Source of the DNA: Methanolinea sp.
GTDB taxonomy: Archaea; Halobacteriota; Methanomicrobia; Methanomicrobiales; Methanospirillaceae
Direction of reading: 5' to 3'
Assembly: GCA_018262855.1 (NCBI GenBank)
Contig: JADFDO010000007.1
Span: 1 to 64,000 of the forward strand
DNA: 64,000 nucleotides
Each line of letters starts with the position of its first letter. The first letter of the stretch is position 1. The position numbers and the translations under genes were made by a program. The notes under the pieces are model-generated. The model saw nothing but the letters and a program-made list of their open reading frames with translations. It had not been told where the DNA came from and searched no databases. This document shows, one piece after another, positions 45,093 through 53,626 of the stretch.

Positions 45093-46114
45093 AAGCGGAA
45101 TTCTGCGAGATGCAGCGTTCTTTTGGGGAAATCCGCCTCTTCCCCGAGAGCGTTGACGACATCTGGCACCTCTCCCACCTGGTGAGCCCGGGAGATCTCG
45201 TCTTTGCAACCACCCTGCGTACCATTGACTCGGTGCAGGATAAGATCCGGCCCGAAAAACTCGAGAAGAAACCTGTGAGGCTAGGGGTACGCATTGAACG
45301 GGTGGAGCTCCATGCCTTCTCCAACCGCCTGCGAATATCCGGGATCATAGAGCATGGCCTCGATTGTGGGGCACACCATACGCTCAATATCGAACCAGGG
45401 TACGAGATCTCGGTGATCAAACAGTGGAGATCCCACGATCTCGAGCGTATCGATCGTGCCGTGAAGGCGTCGATCCACGAGGTTGTGCACATCCTCACAA
45501 TCGAAGAGGGAGAGGCCGAACTCTTCAGGATGCGCCAGTACGGACCGGAATATGTGACCGCTGTGGCAATGGGGAGCGGGAAGGGGAGTGATCTAGATAC
45601 CCGGCCCGCATTCTTTTCCCGGGTCGCAGATCAACTCACCGAAGTGAAGGGGCCGGTGATCATCGCCGGCCCGGGTTTTGTGAAGGACGACTTTGTCCGG
45701 TTCGTGCGATCGCATCTCCCCGGTATTGCCGGCAAGATACTGGTCGTTGAGACGCGGCGGATTGGAGCGGGGGCTGTCCAGGAAGTGATAGGTCTTGGAA
45801 CTCTCGAGAAGATCCACGAGGACATCCAGCTCGGGTCCGAGGTAAGAGCGATGGATGAACTTCTCCAGCGGATCGCAAAAGATCTCCCCTCGGCATACGG
45901 GAAAGACGAGGTCGGGAAAGCGCTCGGGTATGGTGCAGTCGAGGAGATCCTTGTGCTGGACTCGCTCCTTCGTGACCAGAATATTGTCCCGCTGCTCGAT
46001 GGTGCGGAACTCCAGAAGGCACGGATCGTAGTCCTCTCGAGCGTATTCGACCCGGGAAAGCAACTCGAGGGCCTCGGAGGTATTGCGGCGCTCTTACGAT
46101 ATAAGATACAGTGA
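45089..46114 (+). CDS. pelA: Pelota (Dom34) ribosome rescue factor
   Basis: 341 residues, full length. The N-terminal domain (1-130) begins MKAEFCEMQRSFGEIRLFPE and lacks a GGQ motif, as expected for pelota, which fills the A site of stalled ribosomes with aEF1A and hands over to ABCE1. The central domain includes VAMGSGKGSDLD and the FVKDDFVRFV helix; the C-terminal eRF1-3-like domain ends with GLGGIAALLRYKI. It is translationally coupled to rqcH (ATGA overlap). Confidence 0.95.
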   Translation: MKAEFCEMQRSFGEIRLFPESVDDIWHLSHLVSPGDLVFATTLRTIDSVQDKIRPEKLEKKPVRLGVRIERVELHAFSNRLRISGIIEHGLDCGAHHTLNIEPGYEISVIKQWRSHDLERIDRAVKASIHEVVHILTIEEGEAELFRMRQYGPEYVTAVAMGSGKGSDLDTRPAFFSRVADQLTEVKGPVIIAGPGFVKDDFVRFVRSHLPGIAGKILVVETRRIGAGAVQEVIGLGTLEKIHEDIQLGSEVRAMDELLQRIAKDLPSAYGKDEVGKALGYGAVEEILVLDSLLRDQNIVPLLDGAELQKARIVVLSSVFDPGKQLEGLGGIAALLRYKIQ

Positions 46115-46133
46115 TTTGGACTGGGATTCAGCA

Positions 46134-46178
46134 GACTGGAGGGGTTTCCCCTCCGGACCTCCCACGGGTTCCCTGTAT
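46134..46178 (+). repeat. GC-rich hairpin repeat, copy 1 (diverged)
   Basis: Starts 20 bases after the pelA stop. GGAGGGGTTTCCCCTCC forms a hairpin; the downstream half (GACCTCCCACGGGTTCCC) matches copies 2 and 3 with several changes. Confidence 0.65.
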
Positions 46179-46234
46179 TTCATCTCCCAACTCATAAGAT
46201 CGAGAACAACGGTCGATCGATCTGGTTTTCCTCT

Positions 46235-46294
46235 GACCGGAGGGGTTCCCCCTCCGGGACCTCCCCTTGGTTCCCCGCAGTTGATGGCCTGCGG
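46235..46294 (+). repeat. GC-rich double-hairpin repeat, copy 2
   Basis: 60 bases, identical to copy 3 at 46352-46411. Hairpin one is CCGGAGGGG-TTC-CCCCTCCGG; hairpin two pairs CCGCAG with CTGCGG around TTGATGGC. The 46115-46463 gap (349 bases) consists mainly of these three copies plus an AT-rich tail with a TATA-like element. Confidence 0.85.
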
Positions 46295-46351
46295 TTCCCG
46301 AACATCTCAAAAGAATAAAACCGCGATATCCAATTGAACAGGAAATAAGTA

Positions 46352-46411
46352 GACCGGAGGGGTTCCCCCTCCGGGACCTCCCCTTGGTTCCCCGCAGTTG
46401 ATGGCCTGCGG
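46352..46411 (+). repeat. GC-rich double-hairpin repeat, copy 3
   Basis: Identical over 60 bases to 46235-46294, at a spacing of 117 bases. Perfect identity in non-coding DNA suggests recent duplication or gene conversion. Confidence 0.85.
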
Positions 46412-46425
46412 CCATTCAACTGCTC

Positions 46426-46445
46426 CCAAAACTTTTTAACCACAC
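46426..46445 (+). promoter_or_regulatory. TATA-like element of the 49-residue zinc-ribbon gene
   Basis: ACTTTTTAAC at 46431-46440 lies 24-33 bases before ATG 46464, the distance expected for a leaderless archaeal transcript. Confidence 0.45.
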
Positions 46446-46463
46446 CCTCCACCATACCACCAT

Positions 46464-46613
46464 ATGGTCATGCATGAGTGCGGGTACGAGCAGGAGATCC
46501 TCTGCAGGAGGTGCGGGACACCGGTACTGTTTAAGGAACGGACCGGGCTCTACTGCCCAAAATGCGGCCATGAGGTCACCCTCTTGTGCCCGGCGTGTGG
46601 AAAAAAGTGGTAA
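46464..46613 (+). CDS. 49-residue zinc-ribbon miniprotein
   Basis: The frame from ATG 46464 to TAA 46611-46613 encodes 49 residues with seven cysteines: C6, then the knuckles CRRC (C14-C17), CPKC (C31-C34) and CPAC (C42-C45). This can form a zinc ribbon with an additional knuckle; HxC at H4-C6 may contribute. The product is basic and too short for another domain. A TATA-like element lies about 25-33 bases upstream. It is convergent with the next zinc-ribbon gene (6 bases between ends). Function unknown; small archaeal zinc ribbons often bind RNA, ribosomes or RNA polymerase. Confidence 0.65.
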   Translation: MVMHECGYEQEILCRRCGTPVLFKERTGLYCPKCGHEVTLLCPACGKKW

Positions 46614-46619
46614 GAGAGG

Positions 46620-46886
46620 CTATGCCTTTGTCCTTATCCACTGGGCATATTGTTCCCGAAGTGCCCTGATCTCCTCGGGAGTGAAGTCTTTTTTCTTGTG
46701 GGCATGGAGATATTCCTCGAGCTGCGTGACGATCCGCTCGGCAGCCTGGTATTCGTCCACTTCCACGTAGGCAGGAGCTTCACTGACCTCGATAGCCTCC
46801 CCGCACACCGGGCATAACTTCCACTGCTGGAACCGGTCCACGTAACCGAACGTGCGGCAGCCCGGGCAACGGATGATCAGGTACAT
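46620..46886 (-). CDS. Zinc-ribbon protein of 88 residues
   Basis: Starts at ATG 46886 (a TTG two codons upstream is possible). The N-terminal zinc ribbon has CPGC (about residues 7-10) and CPVC (about 25-28) around an aromatic strand (FGYVDRFQQWKL); the C-terminal half is helical and charged (EYLHAHKKKDFTPEEIRALR). The family resembles the archaeal DUF1922-like zinc ribbons by its RCPGCRTFGY start, but I am not certain. A TATA box at 46912-46924 lies about 26-38 bases upstream, so the mRNA is probably leaderless. Confidence 0.75.
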   Translation of the reverse strand: MYLIIRCPGCRTFGYVDRFQQWKLCPVCGEAIEVSEAPAYVEVDEYQAAERIVTQLEEYLHAHKKKDFTPEEIRALREQYAQWIRTKA

Positions 46887-46906
46887 CGACAAAGGGTGAT
46901 TACGCC

Positions 46907-46926
46907 TTCTCTGCTATATATATATC
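46907..46926 (-). promoter_or_regulatory. TATA box of the 88-residue zinc-ribbon gene
   Basis: ATATATATAT in CTGCTATATATATATCGCC on the plus strand, about 26-38 bases upstream of the minus-strand ATG at 46886. Confidence 0.55.
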
Positions 46927-47012
46927 GCCGGATAATTCTCCTGGTCAGCAATGAATCAAGATCCCTGTGGAATAAGAATAAAACCAACGTGATTACTCAG
47001 GCATGCAGAATG

Positions 47013-47031
47013 AAAATGGCAACGCCATTTT
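47013..47031. repeat. Short palindrome, ATTTTCAT family, copy 4
   Basis: AAAATGGC-AAC-GCCATTTT, preceded by GCATGCAGAATG. The 46887-47191 gap (305 bases) contains this and the next two palindromes and little else. Confidence 0.75.
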
Positions 47032-47080
47032 GAACGGAAAAGAACCTCATAATTCCCTGCTTGAGATTCATGCATGCACA

Positions 47081-47106
47081 ATGAAAATGGCGGAAGCCAT
47101 TTTCAT
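47081..47106. repeat. Short palindrome, ATTTTCAT family, copy 5
   Basis: ATGAAAATGGC-GGAA-GCCATTTTCAT, perfect 11-base arms, preceded by TGCATGCACA. Confidence 0.8.
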
Positions 47107-47145
47107 ATAAACCACTGATGACCGCCATATAGTCGAGCATAAAAT

Positions 47146-47170
47146 ATGAAAATCACGAAGTGATTTTCAT
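47146..47170. repeat. Short palindrome, ATTTTCAT family, copy 6
   Basis: ATGAAAATCAC-GAA-GTGATTTTCAT, perfect 11-base arms, preceded by GAGCATAAAAT. It lies about 20 bases after the stop of the minus-strand Sec61-beta gene. Confidence 0.8.
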
Positions 47171-47191
47171 TCTAAAGAGAATGAGCCCTGA

Positions 47192-47350
47192 TTAATAAAA
47201 CAGGTTCAGTACAAGGATTGCAACCCCGATTGCGGCACATGCGACAATGACCGCGTAGGGGCTGATATGAAATGCCCTTTTATCCTCGCTCTCGTAATAA
47301 TTGACCAATCCCGCCGAAGAGATCAGCCGTCCGCCCGCCTTCTTTGCCAT
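47192..47350 (-). CDS. Preprotein translocase subunit Sec61-beta
   Basis: 52 residues from ATG 47350; the longer open frame upstream runs through the divergent gene and is not real. The sequence starts MAKKAGGRLISSAGLVNYYE, a good match to archaeal Sec61-beta, with a cytoplasmic N-terminus, the ISPYAVI motif and one C-terminal transmembrane helix (about 33-50) ending in LNLFY. It is the small tail-anchored subunit of the SecYE-beta channel. The promoter appears shared with the divergent amidohydrolase gene. Confidence 0.88.
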   Translation of the reverse strand: MAKKAGGRLISSAGLVNYYESEDKRAFHISPYAVIVACAAIGVAILVLNLFY

Positions 47351-47370
47351 ACAAACATATTTCTCATTTT

Positions 47371-47385
47371 CAGTATATAAAAGCC
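47371..47385. promoter_or_regulatory. Shared bidirectional TATA element
   Basis: AGTATATAAAAG at 47372-47383 reads as a TATA box on both strands (CTTTTATATACT on the minus strand). It lies about 28 bases from the Sec61-beta ATG (47350) and about 20 bases from the amidohydrolase ATG (47397), and no second TATA box is seen in the 46-base gap. Confidence 0.55.
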
Positions 47386-47396
47386 TGTCAGCATGC

Positions 47397-48446
47397 ATGG
47401 CCACATCTGAACTCCTGGTTGAAGGGCGGGCGCTTCTTGGGGAATGTCTCGAGGAGACTCCGGTGATGCTTGCCGTGAAGGATGGAATCATCCATCGTAT
47501 CGAACCCCTGACAAAGAGCGCGGAAACAATCCCGTGGATATGCCCTGCCTTTTTTAATGCTCACACCCACCTTGGGGACAGTGTTGCCATGGACGTACCG
47601 GCAAGCGGCAGCCTTGACGAACTCGTCAGGCCGCCGAATGGTCTCAAGCACAGGATCCTGAAGGAGTCAACACGTGAGGACCTGGTAAGGGGAATTCGCC
47701 TCACTCTTAAGACGATGGCGGACTCCGGAACTTCAGGGTGTGCGGACTTCAGGGAGGGAGGAATTGACGGGGTGGAAGCGATCAGGGAAGCCGGGTCAGG
47801 ACTCCCAATCAGGACCATCATCTTTGGCAGGGAGGGAGGAGAGGCTGTCGCCCATGGTCTTGGGATCAGCAGCACAAGGGACGTCCCGGAAGGGCTTGAT
47901 GCGATGGTTGCGGATGCCAGGAAGAGGGGCATCTTCGTGGCATTCCACGCGGGAGAGAAAGACGAAGGCGATGTGGACGCAGCGCTCGACTATGATCCCG
48001 ATCTCCTGATCCACTGCACGCATGCCACCCGTTCACAGATCCGAAGGATCGCCGATCTGGGAATTCCCGTGGCGGTCTGTCCACGGGCGAACTGGAGATT
48101 CGGCGTCACACAGTCTCCTGACCACCCCCCGGTGCAGGCTCTCCTTGATTGTGGATGTCCTGTTGTCCTGGGCACCGATAATGCAATGTTCGTGCAGCCC
48201 GACATGTGGAGGGAAGCTCATTTCCTCTCCACAATCTATCATATCCCCCCGCGTGACGCGCTGAAATCTGCGATACTTGGATCCTCGCTCTTTGCCGATT
48301 CTTTTTTTATAAAAGAGGGGAACAAGGCAAATTTCCTTGTTCTTGACACCCTTTCATCAAACCTTGTGCTCAGCCGCGACATGGTTGGAACCCTTGTAAA
48401 TCGGGCCGGTCCCGGGAATATCGTGAAAAAAGTTATTAATTTGTAA
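47397..48446 (+). CDS. Amidohydrolase family protein (TRZ/ATZ-like)
   Basis: 349 residues from ATG 47397, chosen from the TATA position. Metal-binding motifs are in place: NAHTHLGD (about 56-63), FHAGEK (about 184-189), HCTHATR (about 207-213) and GTDNAMF (about 259-265). The architecture, with an N-terminal beta domain before the TIM barrel, fits the cytosine-deaminase/chlorohydrolase-like group that deaminates purines or pyrimidines or related ring compounds. Substrate cannot be told from the sequence. Confidence 0.85.
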   Translation: MATSELLVEGRALLGECLEETPVMLAVKDGIIHRIEPLTKSAETIPWICPAFFNAHTHLGDSVAMDVPASGSLDELVRPPNGLKHRILKESTREDLVRGIRLTLKTMADSGTSGCADFREGGIDGVEAIREAGSGLPIRTIIFGREGGEAVAHGLGISSTRDVPEGLDAMVADARKRGIFVAFHAGEKDEGDVDAALDYDPDLLIHCTHATRSQIRRIADLGIPVAVCPRANWRFGVTQSPDHPPVQALLDCGCPVVLGTDNAMFVQPDMWREAHFLSTIYHIPPRDALKSAILGSSLFADSFFIKEGNKANFLVLDTLSSNLVLSRDMVGTLVNRAGPGNIVKKVINL

Positions 48447-48483
48447 AATAAATTTGTTAGGCAGACTGTTTTGGAGAGTATCA

Positions 48484-48921
48484 ATGTTCTCAGAGATATT
48501 GGTCGCTGTAGACGGGTCAAAAATAGGGAAACGGGCGCTTGAAATCGCTCTTGAAGAAGCCCGGTTATGGAAAGCGAGGGTCCATGTTGTCTATGTCGTG
48601 GAGACCGGGTTGTTCTCGTCGCTGCCCATGGACAGCACCTGGGAGATAATGTACAGTATGCTTGAGAAGGAGGGCCAGGAAACCATCGCGGCAGCCCAGA
48701 GTATGGCATCCGAGAAAGGTGTCAAGCTCGAGACTCATATTCGACAGGGCCACGCTGGCAATGAGATCGTCAAAGCCTCCCGGGAGCTGGGGGCTGACCT
48801 CATCATCGTGGGATCGCATGGGAAAAGCGAAGTTGACAGGCTTCTCCTGGGCAGCGTGAGTTCATTCGTGGTTGGGAATAGCAGTGTCGCTGTCCTGGTG
48901 GTGAGACCATCGCTGAAATGA
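48484..48921 (+). CDS. Universal stress protein, UspA family
   Basis: 145 residues from ATG 48484 (GGAGAG at 48472-48477). It has ILVAVDGSKIGKRAL at the N-terminus and the ATP-binding signature GSHGKSEVDRLLLGSVSSFV near the end, so an ATP-binding UspA is likely. It overlaps the CBS-domain gene by 4 nt; both domain types bind adenine nucleotides, which suggests an energy- or stress-sensing pair. Confidence 0.9.
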   Translation: MFSEILVAVDGSKIGKRALEIALEEARLWKARVHVVYVVETGLFSSLPMDSTWEIMYSMLEKEGQETIAAAQSMASEKGVKLETHIRQGHAGNEIVKASRELGADLIIVGSHGKSEVDRLLLGSVSSFVVGNSSVAVLVVRPSLK

Positions 48922-49763
48922 AAGTCAGAGATTTCATGACCTCTGACGTGGTGAGCGTGGAAATTCCAGGCAACCGCGACGATGTCCTGAAGATCCTTAA
49001 ACGTACCGGGATTTCCGGGGTCCCTGTCCTGAAAGACGAGAAACTCGTTGGTATCATCACGCGCAAGGATCTCCTCCGGAAAGCAGAAGAGACCCAGCTC
49101 GGGCTCCTGATGACAGGAGATCCGGTCACCATAGGTCCTGATGCCACTATCGAGGAGGCCGCAGCCCAGATCATCAGGTCATCCGTCCGCCGGCTGCCCG
49201 TGGTCGAAGACGGGGCATTGCTCGGGCTGATCTCCGTTGCAGACCTCATTGCTGCCCTCTCCCAGCTCAAGATCAAGGATGAGATAAAGGATACCTTTAC
49301 CAGCCCTACCTTTGCAATCTGGGAGGAGACTCCGCTTCCCCTCGTTGGCAGGATCATGGAGATCTCCGGGTTTGAGGCAATCCCGATCCTCGATGCCGAA
49401 AGCAAGCTCCAGGGTATCATCTCCGAGCGTGATCTCATCCGGAACTCGTCCATCGAGGACATGGTGGAAGTGAGTGACTTCTCGAACGGGACTGATGATG
49501 ATGAATGGACATGGGAGAGCATCCGGGACATGCATACCATCAGCTATGGGATCTCCAAGATCCAGCTCCCCAACCGGCCGGTCAAGACCGCCATGGTCAA
49601 GAGCGTGATCTCAGTTCCCATGAATGCAGAGGTGAGCGAGTGCGCTCTCAAGATGAAGAGGGCACGGGTCGACCAGCTCCCGGTCGTGAACGGGGACAAG
49701 AGGCTTGTCGCGATGCTCTTCGACCGGGATCTCGTGAGAGCGTTGTGCGCTGGAGCCTCCTGA
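48918..49763 (+). CDS. Four-CBS-domain protein
   Basis: 281 residues made up of four CBS motifs in two Bateman modules. The first starts MKVRDFMTSDVVSVEIPGN; later ones show LLMTGDPVTIGPDATIEEAA, SPTFAIWEETPLPLVGRIME and TAMVKSVISVPMNAEVSE. Each has the GxxxxxDLxx end (GIITRKDLLR, GLISVADLIA, GIISERDLIR, AMLFDRDLVR). Such stand-alone proteins bind AMP, ATP, SAM or similar ligands. No catalytic domain is attached. It is coupled to the uspA-like gene upstream (4-nt overlap). Confidence 0.92.
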   Translation: MKVRDFMTSDVVSVEIPGNRDDVLKILKRTGISGVPVLKDEKLVGIITRKDLLRKAEETQLGLLMTGDPVTIGPDATIEEAAAQIIRSSVRRLPVVEDGALLGLISVADLIAALSQLKIKDEIKDTFTSPTFAIWEETPLPLVGRIMEISGFEAIPILDAESKLQGIISERDLIRNSSIEDMVEVSDFSNGTDDDEWTWESIRDMHTISYGISKIQLPNRPVKTAMVKSVISVPMNAEVSECALKMKRARVDQLPVVNGDKRLVAMLFDRDLVRALCAGAS

Positions 49764-49853
49764 TAAAAACTTTTAAATTTTATAAGGACATTGTATTCTC
49801 TGAAGCGCTTTTGAGCATTTTAACGGCGTTTAATATGATTTTGGAGTGTTTAT
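49764..49853 (+). promoter_or_regulatory. Promoter region of the proteasome beta gene
   Basis: AATTTTATAAGG at about 49776-49787 is a plausible TATA box, giving a leader of roughly 40 bases; TTGGAGTG at 49841-49848 is the ribosome binding site for ATG 49854. Confidence 0.5.
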
Positions 49854-50495
49854 ATGAATGAGCAATACCAGGAAGGACTGAAAGGGACCACCACGGTCGG
49901 ACTGGTGTTCCAGGGAGGTGTCGTCCTTGCGTCCGAGATGAGGGCGACCATGGGGTACCTGATCGCCTCCAAGAAAGCGAAGAAGATTTACCAGATCGCT
50001 GACAGGATAGGGATGACCACTGCAGGCGGGGTCGGGGATGCGCAGCAGATCGCACGACTGATGACGGTAGAGTGCAGCCTCTATCAGATCCGGCGGGGCA
50101 GGGCCATGACCGTGGGTGCGGTTGCCACACTGCTCTCGAATATCCTGAACCAGAACCGCTACTATCCCTATTATGTCCAGCTCCTTGTGGGTGGTATGGA
50201 TGAGAGCGGAGCCAAGCTCTATTCTGTGGATGCAATGGGTGGCGCATCCCGGGAAGAAGAGATGGTGGCTACAGGTTCGGGCTCTCCCATGGCCTTCGGT
50301 GTCCTCGAAGACCGTTACAGGAAGGACTTAAATGAAGATGAGGCAGTATCGCTGGCTGTCCGGGCGGTCCGTTCGGCCATGAAGAGAGATGCTGGATCCG
50401 GTGAAGGGATCCATGTGGTGGTCATCACGCAGGATGCGTACCGGGAGATTGGAGACCAGGAAGTCAGAGAGCACTTCCCGGTCCTCCCCGCATAA
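49854..50495 (+). CDS. psmB: Proteasome subunit beta
   Basis: 213 residues. A ten-residue propeptide [11 protein letters not shown] precedes TTTVGL, so autocleavage before Thr would expose the catalytic threonine. The conserved [13 protein letters not shown] segment, the Lys in [11 protein letters not shown] and the [11 protein letters not shown] end are all typical of archaeal 20S beta subunits, which form the two inner rings. The alpha subunit is not in the window. aCPSF1 follows after 22 bases, a pairing that might reflect shared transcription. Confidence 0.95.
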   Translation: MNEQYQEGLKGTTTVGLVFQGGVVLASEMRATMGYLIASKKAKKIYQIADRIGMTTAGGVGDAQQIARLMTVECSLYQIRRGRAMTVGAVATLLSNILNQNRYYPYYVQLLVGGMDESGAKLYSVDAMGGASREEEMVATGSGSPMAFGVLEDRYRKDLNEDEAVSLAVRAVRSAMKRDAGSGEGIHVVVITQDAYREIGDQEVREHFPVLPA

Positions 50496-50517
50496 ACACT
50501 TTTTTAGGTAGGTTTTG

Positions 50518-52407
50518 ATGCTTATTGAAGAGAGGCTCAAAGAGCTCAAGAACAAGATCAACGAGAAGGTCCCAAAAGGTATCTCCGTCTCGGAGGTTGA
50601 GTTCGAGGGACCTGAACTGGTCATCTATACTGATGACCCCAAGAAGTTCGCGGACCAGGCAGACCTTATCAAGATCCTCGCAAGAGATCTCCGGAAACGG
50701 ATCGTGGTCCGGCCGAACGTGCTGGAGGACCCCGAAAAGGCTATCATTGACATCCGTGCCGTGGTTGCTGAAAATGCCGGTATCACCGATATTTATTTTG
50801 ATGCTGACACCGGCGAAGTCCTTATCGAGGCTGAGAAACCCGGTGTGGTGATAGGGAAAAACGGGGCAACCCTCCGGGAGATCACAAAGCACATCGGGTG
50901 GACACCTAAGGTGGTCAGGACACCCCCGATAGAGAGCGTGACAGTCAAGCAGATCCGCCAGTACCTCCGATCCGTGAACGAGGAGCGAAAAGAATTCCTG
51001 CGGACCATCGGGAGGAGAATACACAGGGATATCATCGCACGCGACCAGTGGGTGAGGGTCACCATGCTCGGATGCTGCCGCGAGGTGGGACGGGCAGCGT
51101 TCCTCGTTTCAACCCCCGAGTCACGAATTCTCATCGATTGCGGGGAGAAGCCTGATAACAATGCAGGAACCCCCTACCTGTATGTCCCCGAGATCAATCC
51201 CCTGAGCCAGCTGGATGCAGTGGTCCTCACCCACGCACACCTGGATCACTGTGCCCTGGTCCCCCTGCTCTACAAGTACGGCTACGACGGCCCGGTCTAC
51301 AGTACGCCGCCCACCCGCGATCTCGCGGCAATGCTCCAGCTCGACTACCTCGACGTGGTCAGCAAGGAAGACCGGAAGATCCCGTACAGCTCGAACGAGG
51401 TCAAGAGCTATATCAAGCACTCGATCACCCTCAATTACGGGAGCGTCACCGATATTGCCCCCGACATCAAGCTGACCTTCCATAATGCAGGGCATATCCT
51501 TGGTTCGGCCATCGCCCACTTCCACATCGGTGACGGCCTCTACAACATAGCCTTTACCGGCGACTTCAATTTCAGCAAGAGCCGGCTCTTCAACCCTGCC
51601 ACCAACTCATTCCCCCGCCTCGAGGCACTCGTGATGGAGAGTACCTACGGAGGAAGCGGGGATGTCCAGCCTTCGAGGGCTGACGCCGAGGAGAAACTGT
51701 ACGAGACCGTGAACACCATCATCAACCGGGGTGGGAAGATCATCATCCCGGCATTTGCCGTTGGCAGGTCTCAGGAGGTCATGCTCGCGCTCGAGGAGGC
51801 GATGAGGAGAGAGAAGATTCCGAGGGTGAAGATATTCCTCGACGGGATGATCAGGGAGGCGACGGCCATCCACACCACCTACCCCGAGTACCTGAACAGC
51901 GACCTCCGCACCCAGATATTCAAGGAGGGACACAATCCATTCCTCGCGGAGTACTTTGTCCAGGTAGACTCACCGGAACTCCGGGAGAAGGTGATCAATG
52001 GTGATCCCTGCGTGATCATCACCACGAGCGGTATGATGAACGGCGGGCCTGTCATGGAATACTTAAGCAATCTCGCATCCGATGAACGGAACGCCCTTGT
52101 ATTCGTTGGTTACCAGGCGGAAGGAACCCTTGGAAGGCGGATCCAGAAGGGCTGGCGAGAGGTGCCCATTGGGCGGAAGGGTACGATTGTGATCAACCTT
52201 GAGATCGTCACCATTGATGGTTTCTCCGGCCACTCTGACCGCAAGCAGTTGATGAACTATATCGCCCACATCCAGCCAAGACCCGAGAAGATCTTCACCG
52301 TTCACGGTGACGAGAATAACACCATTGACCTGGCAAGTTCCCTCTACAAGCGTTACCATATCGAGACCCATTCCCCGATGAACCTGGAAACCTACCGGAT
52401 GGTATGA
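50518..52407 (+). CDS. fttA: KH/beta-CASP ribonuclease aCPSF1 (FttA)
   Basis: 629 residues from ATG 50518; a TTG one codon upstream is less likely because AGGTAGGTT at 50506-50513 fits the ATG. Two KH-like RNA-binding domains form the N-terminus (about 1-145; [14 protein letters not shown]). The metallo-beta-lactamase core has [12 protein letters not shown] (about 239-250) and the beta-CASP part has [18 protein letters not shown] and the final [11 protein letters not shown]. This ribonuclease cleaves at U-rich 3' ends and terminates transcription in archaea. It overlaps the MFS gene by 4 nt. Confidence 0.96.
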   Translation: MLIEERLKELKNKINEKVPKGISVSEVEFEGPELVIYTDDPKKFADQADLIKILARDLRKRIVVRPNVLEDPEKAIIDIRAVVAENAGITDIYFDADTGEVLIEAEKPGVVIGKNGATLREITKHIGWTPKVVRTPPIESVTVKQIRQYLRSVNEERKEFLRTIGRRIHRDIIARDQWVRVTMLGCCREVGRAAFLVSTPESRILIDCGEKPDNNAGTPYLYVPEINPLSQLDAVVLTHAHLDHCALVPLLYKYGYDGPVYSTPPTRDLAAMLQLDYLDVVSKEDRKIPYSSNEVKSYIKHSITLNYGSVTDIAPDIKLTFHNAGHILGSAIAHFHIGDGLYNIAFTGDFNFSKSRLFNPATNSFPRLEALVMESTYGGSGDVQPSRADAEEKLYETVNTIINRGGKIIIPAFAVGRSQEVMLALEEAMRREKIPRVKIFLDGMIREATAIHTTYPEYLNSDLRTQIFKEGHNPFLAEYFVQVDSPELREKVINGDPCVIITTSGMMNGGPVMEYLSNLASDERNALVFVGYQAEGTLGRRIQKGWREVPIGRKGTIVINLEIVTIDGFSGHSDRKQLMNYIAHIQPRPEKIFTVHGDENNTIDLASSLYKRYHIETHSPMNLETYRMV

Positions 52408-53507
52408 GAACCCGCCTCCCCCTGTTTGCCGGCGTCTTCATGATTATGGCGCTCTCCAACGCCATCGTCCCGGTGCTTCCTTCCCTTGCACCGGGGACCG
52501 CATTGCAGGGAGCGATCTATGCGGCATATTTTCTCGGTGCCTTTATCCTGGTCCTCCCTGCAGGATTCCTTGCGGACAGGATCGGGGAGATCCCTCTCAT
52601 CAGGGCAGGTCTCCTCTTCACCTGTATCAGCGGGGTCCTTCTTTCCCTGCCTTCATCACCAATGTTCATCCTTGCCGCGAGGATCGTTGAGGGGGTGGGT
52701 GCCGGCCTCTTTGTTCCGGCATCCCTTGCACTCCTCAACTCCATGCCCGGGCACGAGCGGCAGAGCGGGTATTTCATGGCGCTGATGAACCTTGGCCTTC
52801 TCGTCGGACTTCTCTTTACGGGATGGCTGGTGCCGCGATGGATCGGGCCATACTCGGGGATCGTGCTCTTTTCGGTTGCATCATTCGTGCCCCTGGCACT
52901 CTCTCTTGGCATGAATGGAAAGTCTCACGGAAGGCCGGAGGTTACCCCCGAGACTGCTGAAGACACATTTGCACGGATGAAGGCGGTATTTTCTTCAAGT
53001 TTCTGGCTCTGGGTATCGGCCGTCGTGATCATCGGGATCACGGGAGCCCTCACTGCGCTCCATCCGGAATACTCGAACCTGTCCCCGGAGATCGTATCGC
53101 AGGAGATTGCAATGATGAACCTTGCCACCATTGCGGCCGTGATGATCACATCCCATGCAAGGCTCCCACCTGTCCCTGCGATCAGGGCGGCCGCAATAGC
53201 CATGGCTGCCGGCGTGGTGGTCACATTCTTCTCGGTATGGGGATTTTTGATCATCGGCTGGATGGCCGGGATGGTGATGATCTCGCAGCTTGCATATCTT
53301 GCAAACCTCAGTGCCAGGCAGGGAGTCCTGATGGGCCTCTTCAACACCGCGAGTTACGGGGGTATGACACTCCTCCCCTTCCTCTCGGGGCTTATTGCCC
53401 AGCTGGCGGGATTCCCGGCCGCCTTTGCCGCTCTCGCGGTATCCGCCCTGCTCGTCGCCGCGACAATAGGCCGGTGCACGTGCAGTGTGTCGGTGAGATC
53501 TCCCTGA
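52404..53507 (+). CDS. MFS transporter
   Basis: 367 residues with about eleven or twelve membrane helices. The loop between helices 2 and 3 has the MFS motif [18 protein letters not shown], and helix 4 has [19 protein letters not shown]. The two halves are joined by a hydrophilic linker around residues 170-190. Substrate unknown; drug or metabolite export is common in this group. Start overlaps the fttA stop (ATGA). Confidence 0.9.
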   Translation: MRTRLPLFAGVFMIMALSNAIVPVLPSLAPGTALQGAIYAAYFLGAFILVLPAGFLADRIGEIPLIRAGLLFTCISGVLLSLPSSPMFILAARIVEGVGAGLFVPASLALLNSMPGHERQSGYFMALMNLGLLVGLLFTGWLVPRWIGPYSGIVLFSVASFVPLALSLGMNGKSHGRPEVTPETAEDTFARMKAVFSSSFWLWVSAVVIIGITGALTALHPEYSNLSPEIVSQEIAMMNLATIAAVMITSHARLPPVPAIRAAAIAMAAGVVVTFFSVWGFLIIGWMAGMVMISQLAYLANLSARQGVLMGLFNTASYGGMTLLPFLSGLIAQLAGFPAAFAALAVSALLVAATIGRCTCSVSVRSP

Positions 53508-53626
53508 TGCTGCCACCTTTTTACGTATCCGGATGGGATTCAAAGGGCTTATCTGGCCCGTGACCTTCCGTGCCCTGGTTTGCGCATAAAAAAGATGGTT
53601 ATTCAGGGTATAGTAACAATCTAGCC

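Noticed and set aside
46134-46411. CRISPR array
   Set aside because: Only three copies, variable spacing, no spacer-like uniform units and no cas genes in the window.
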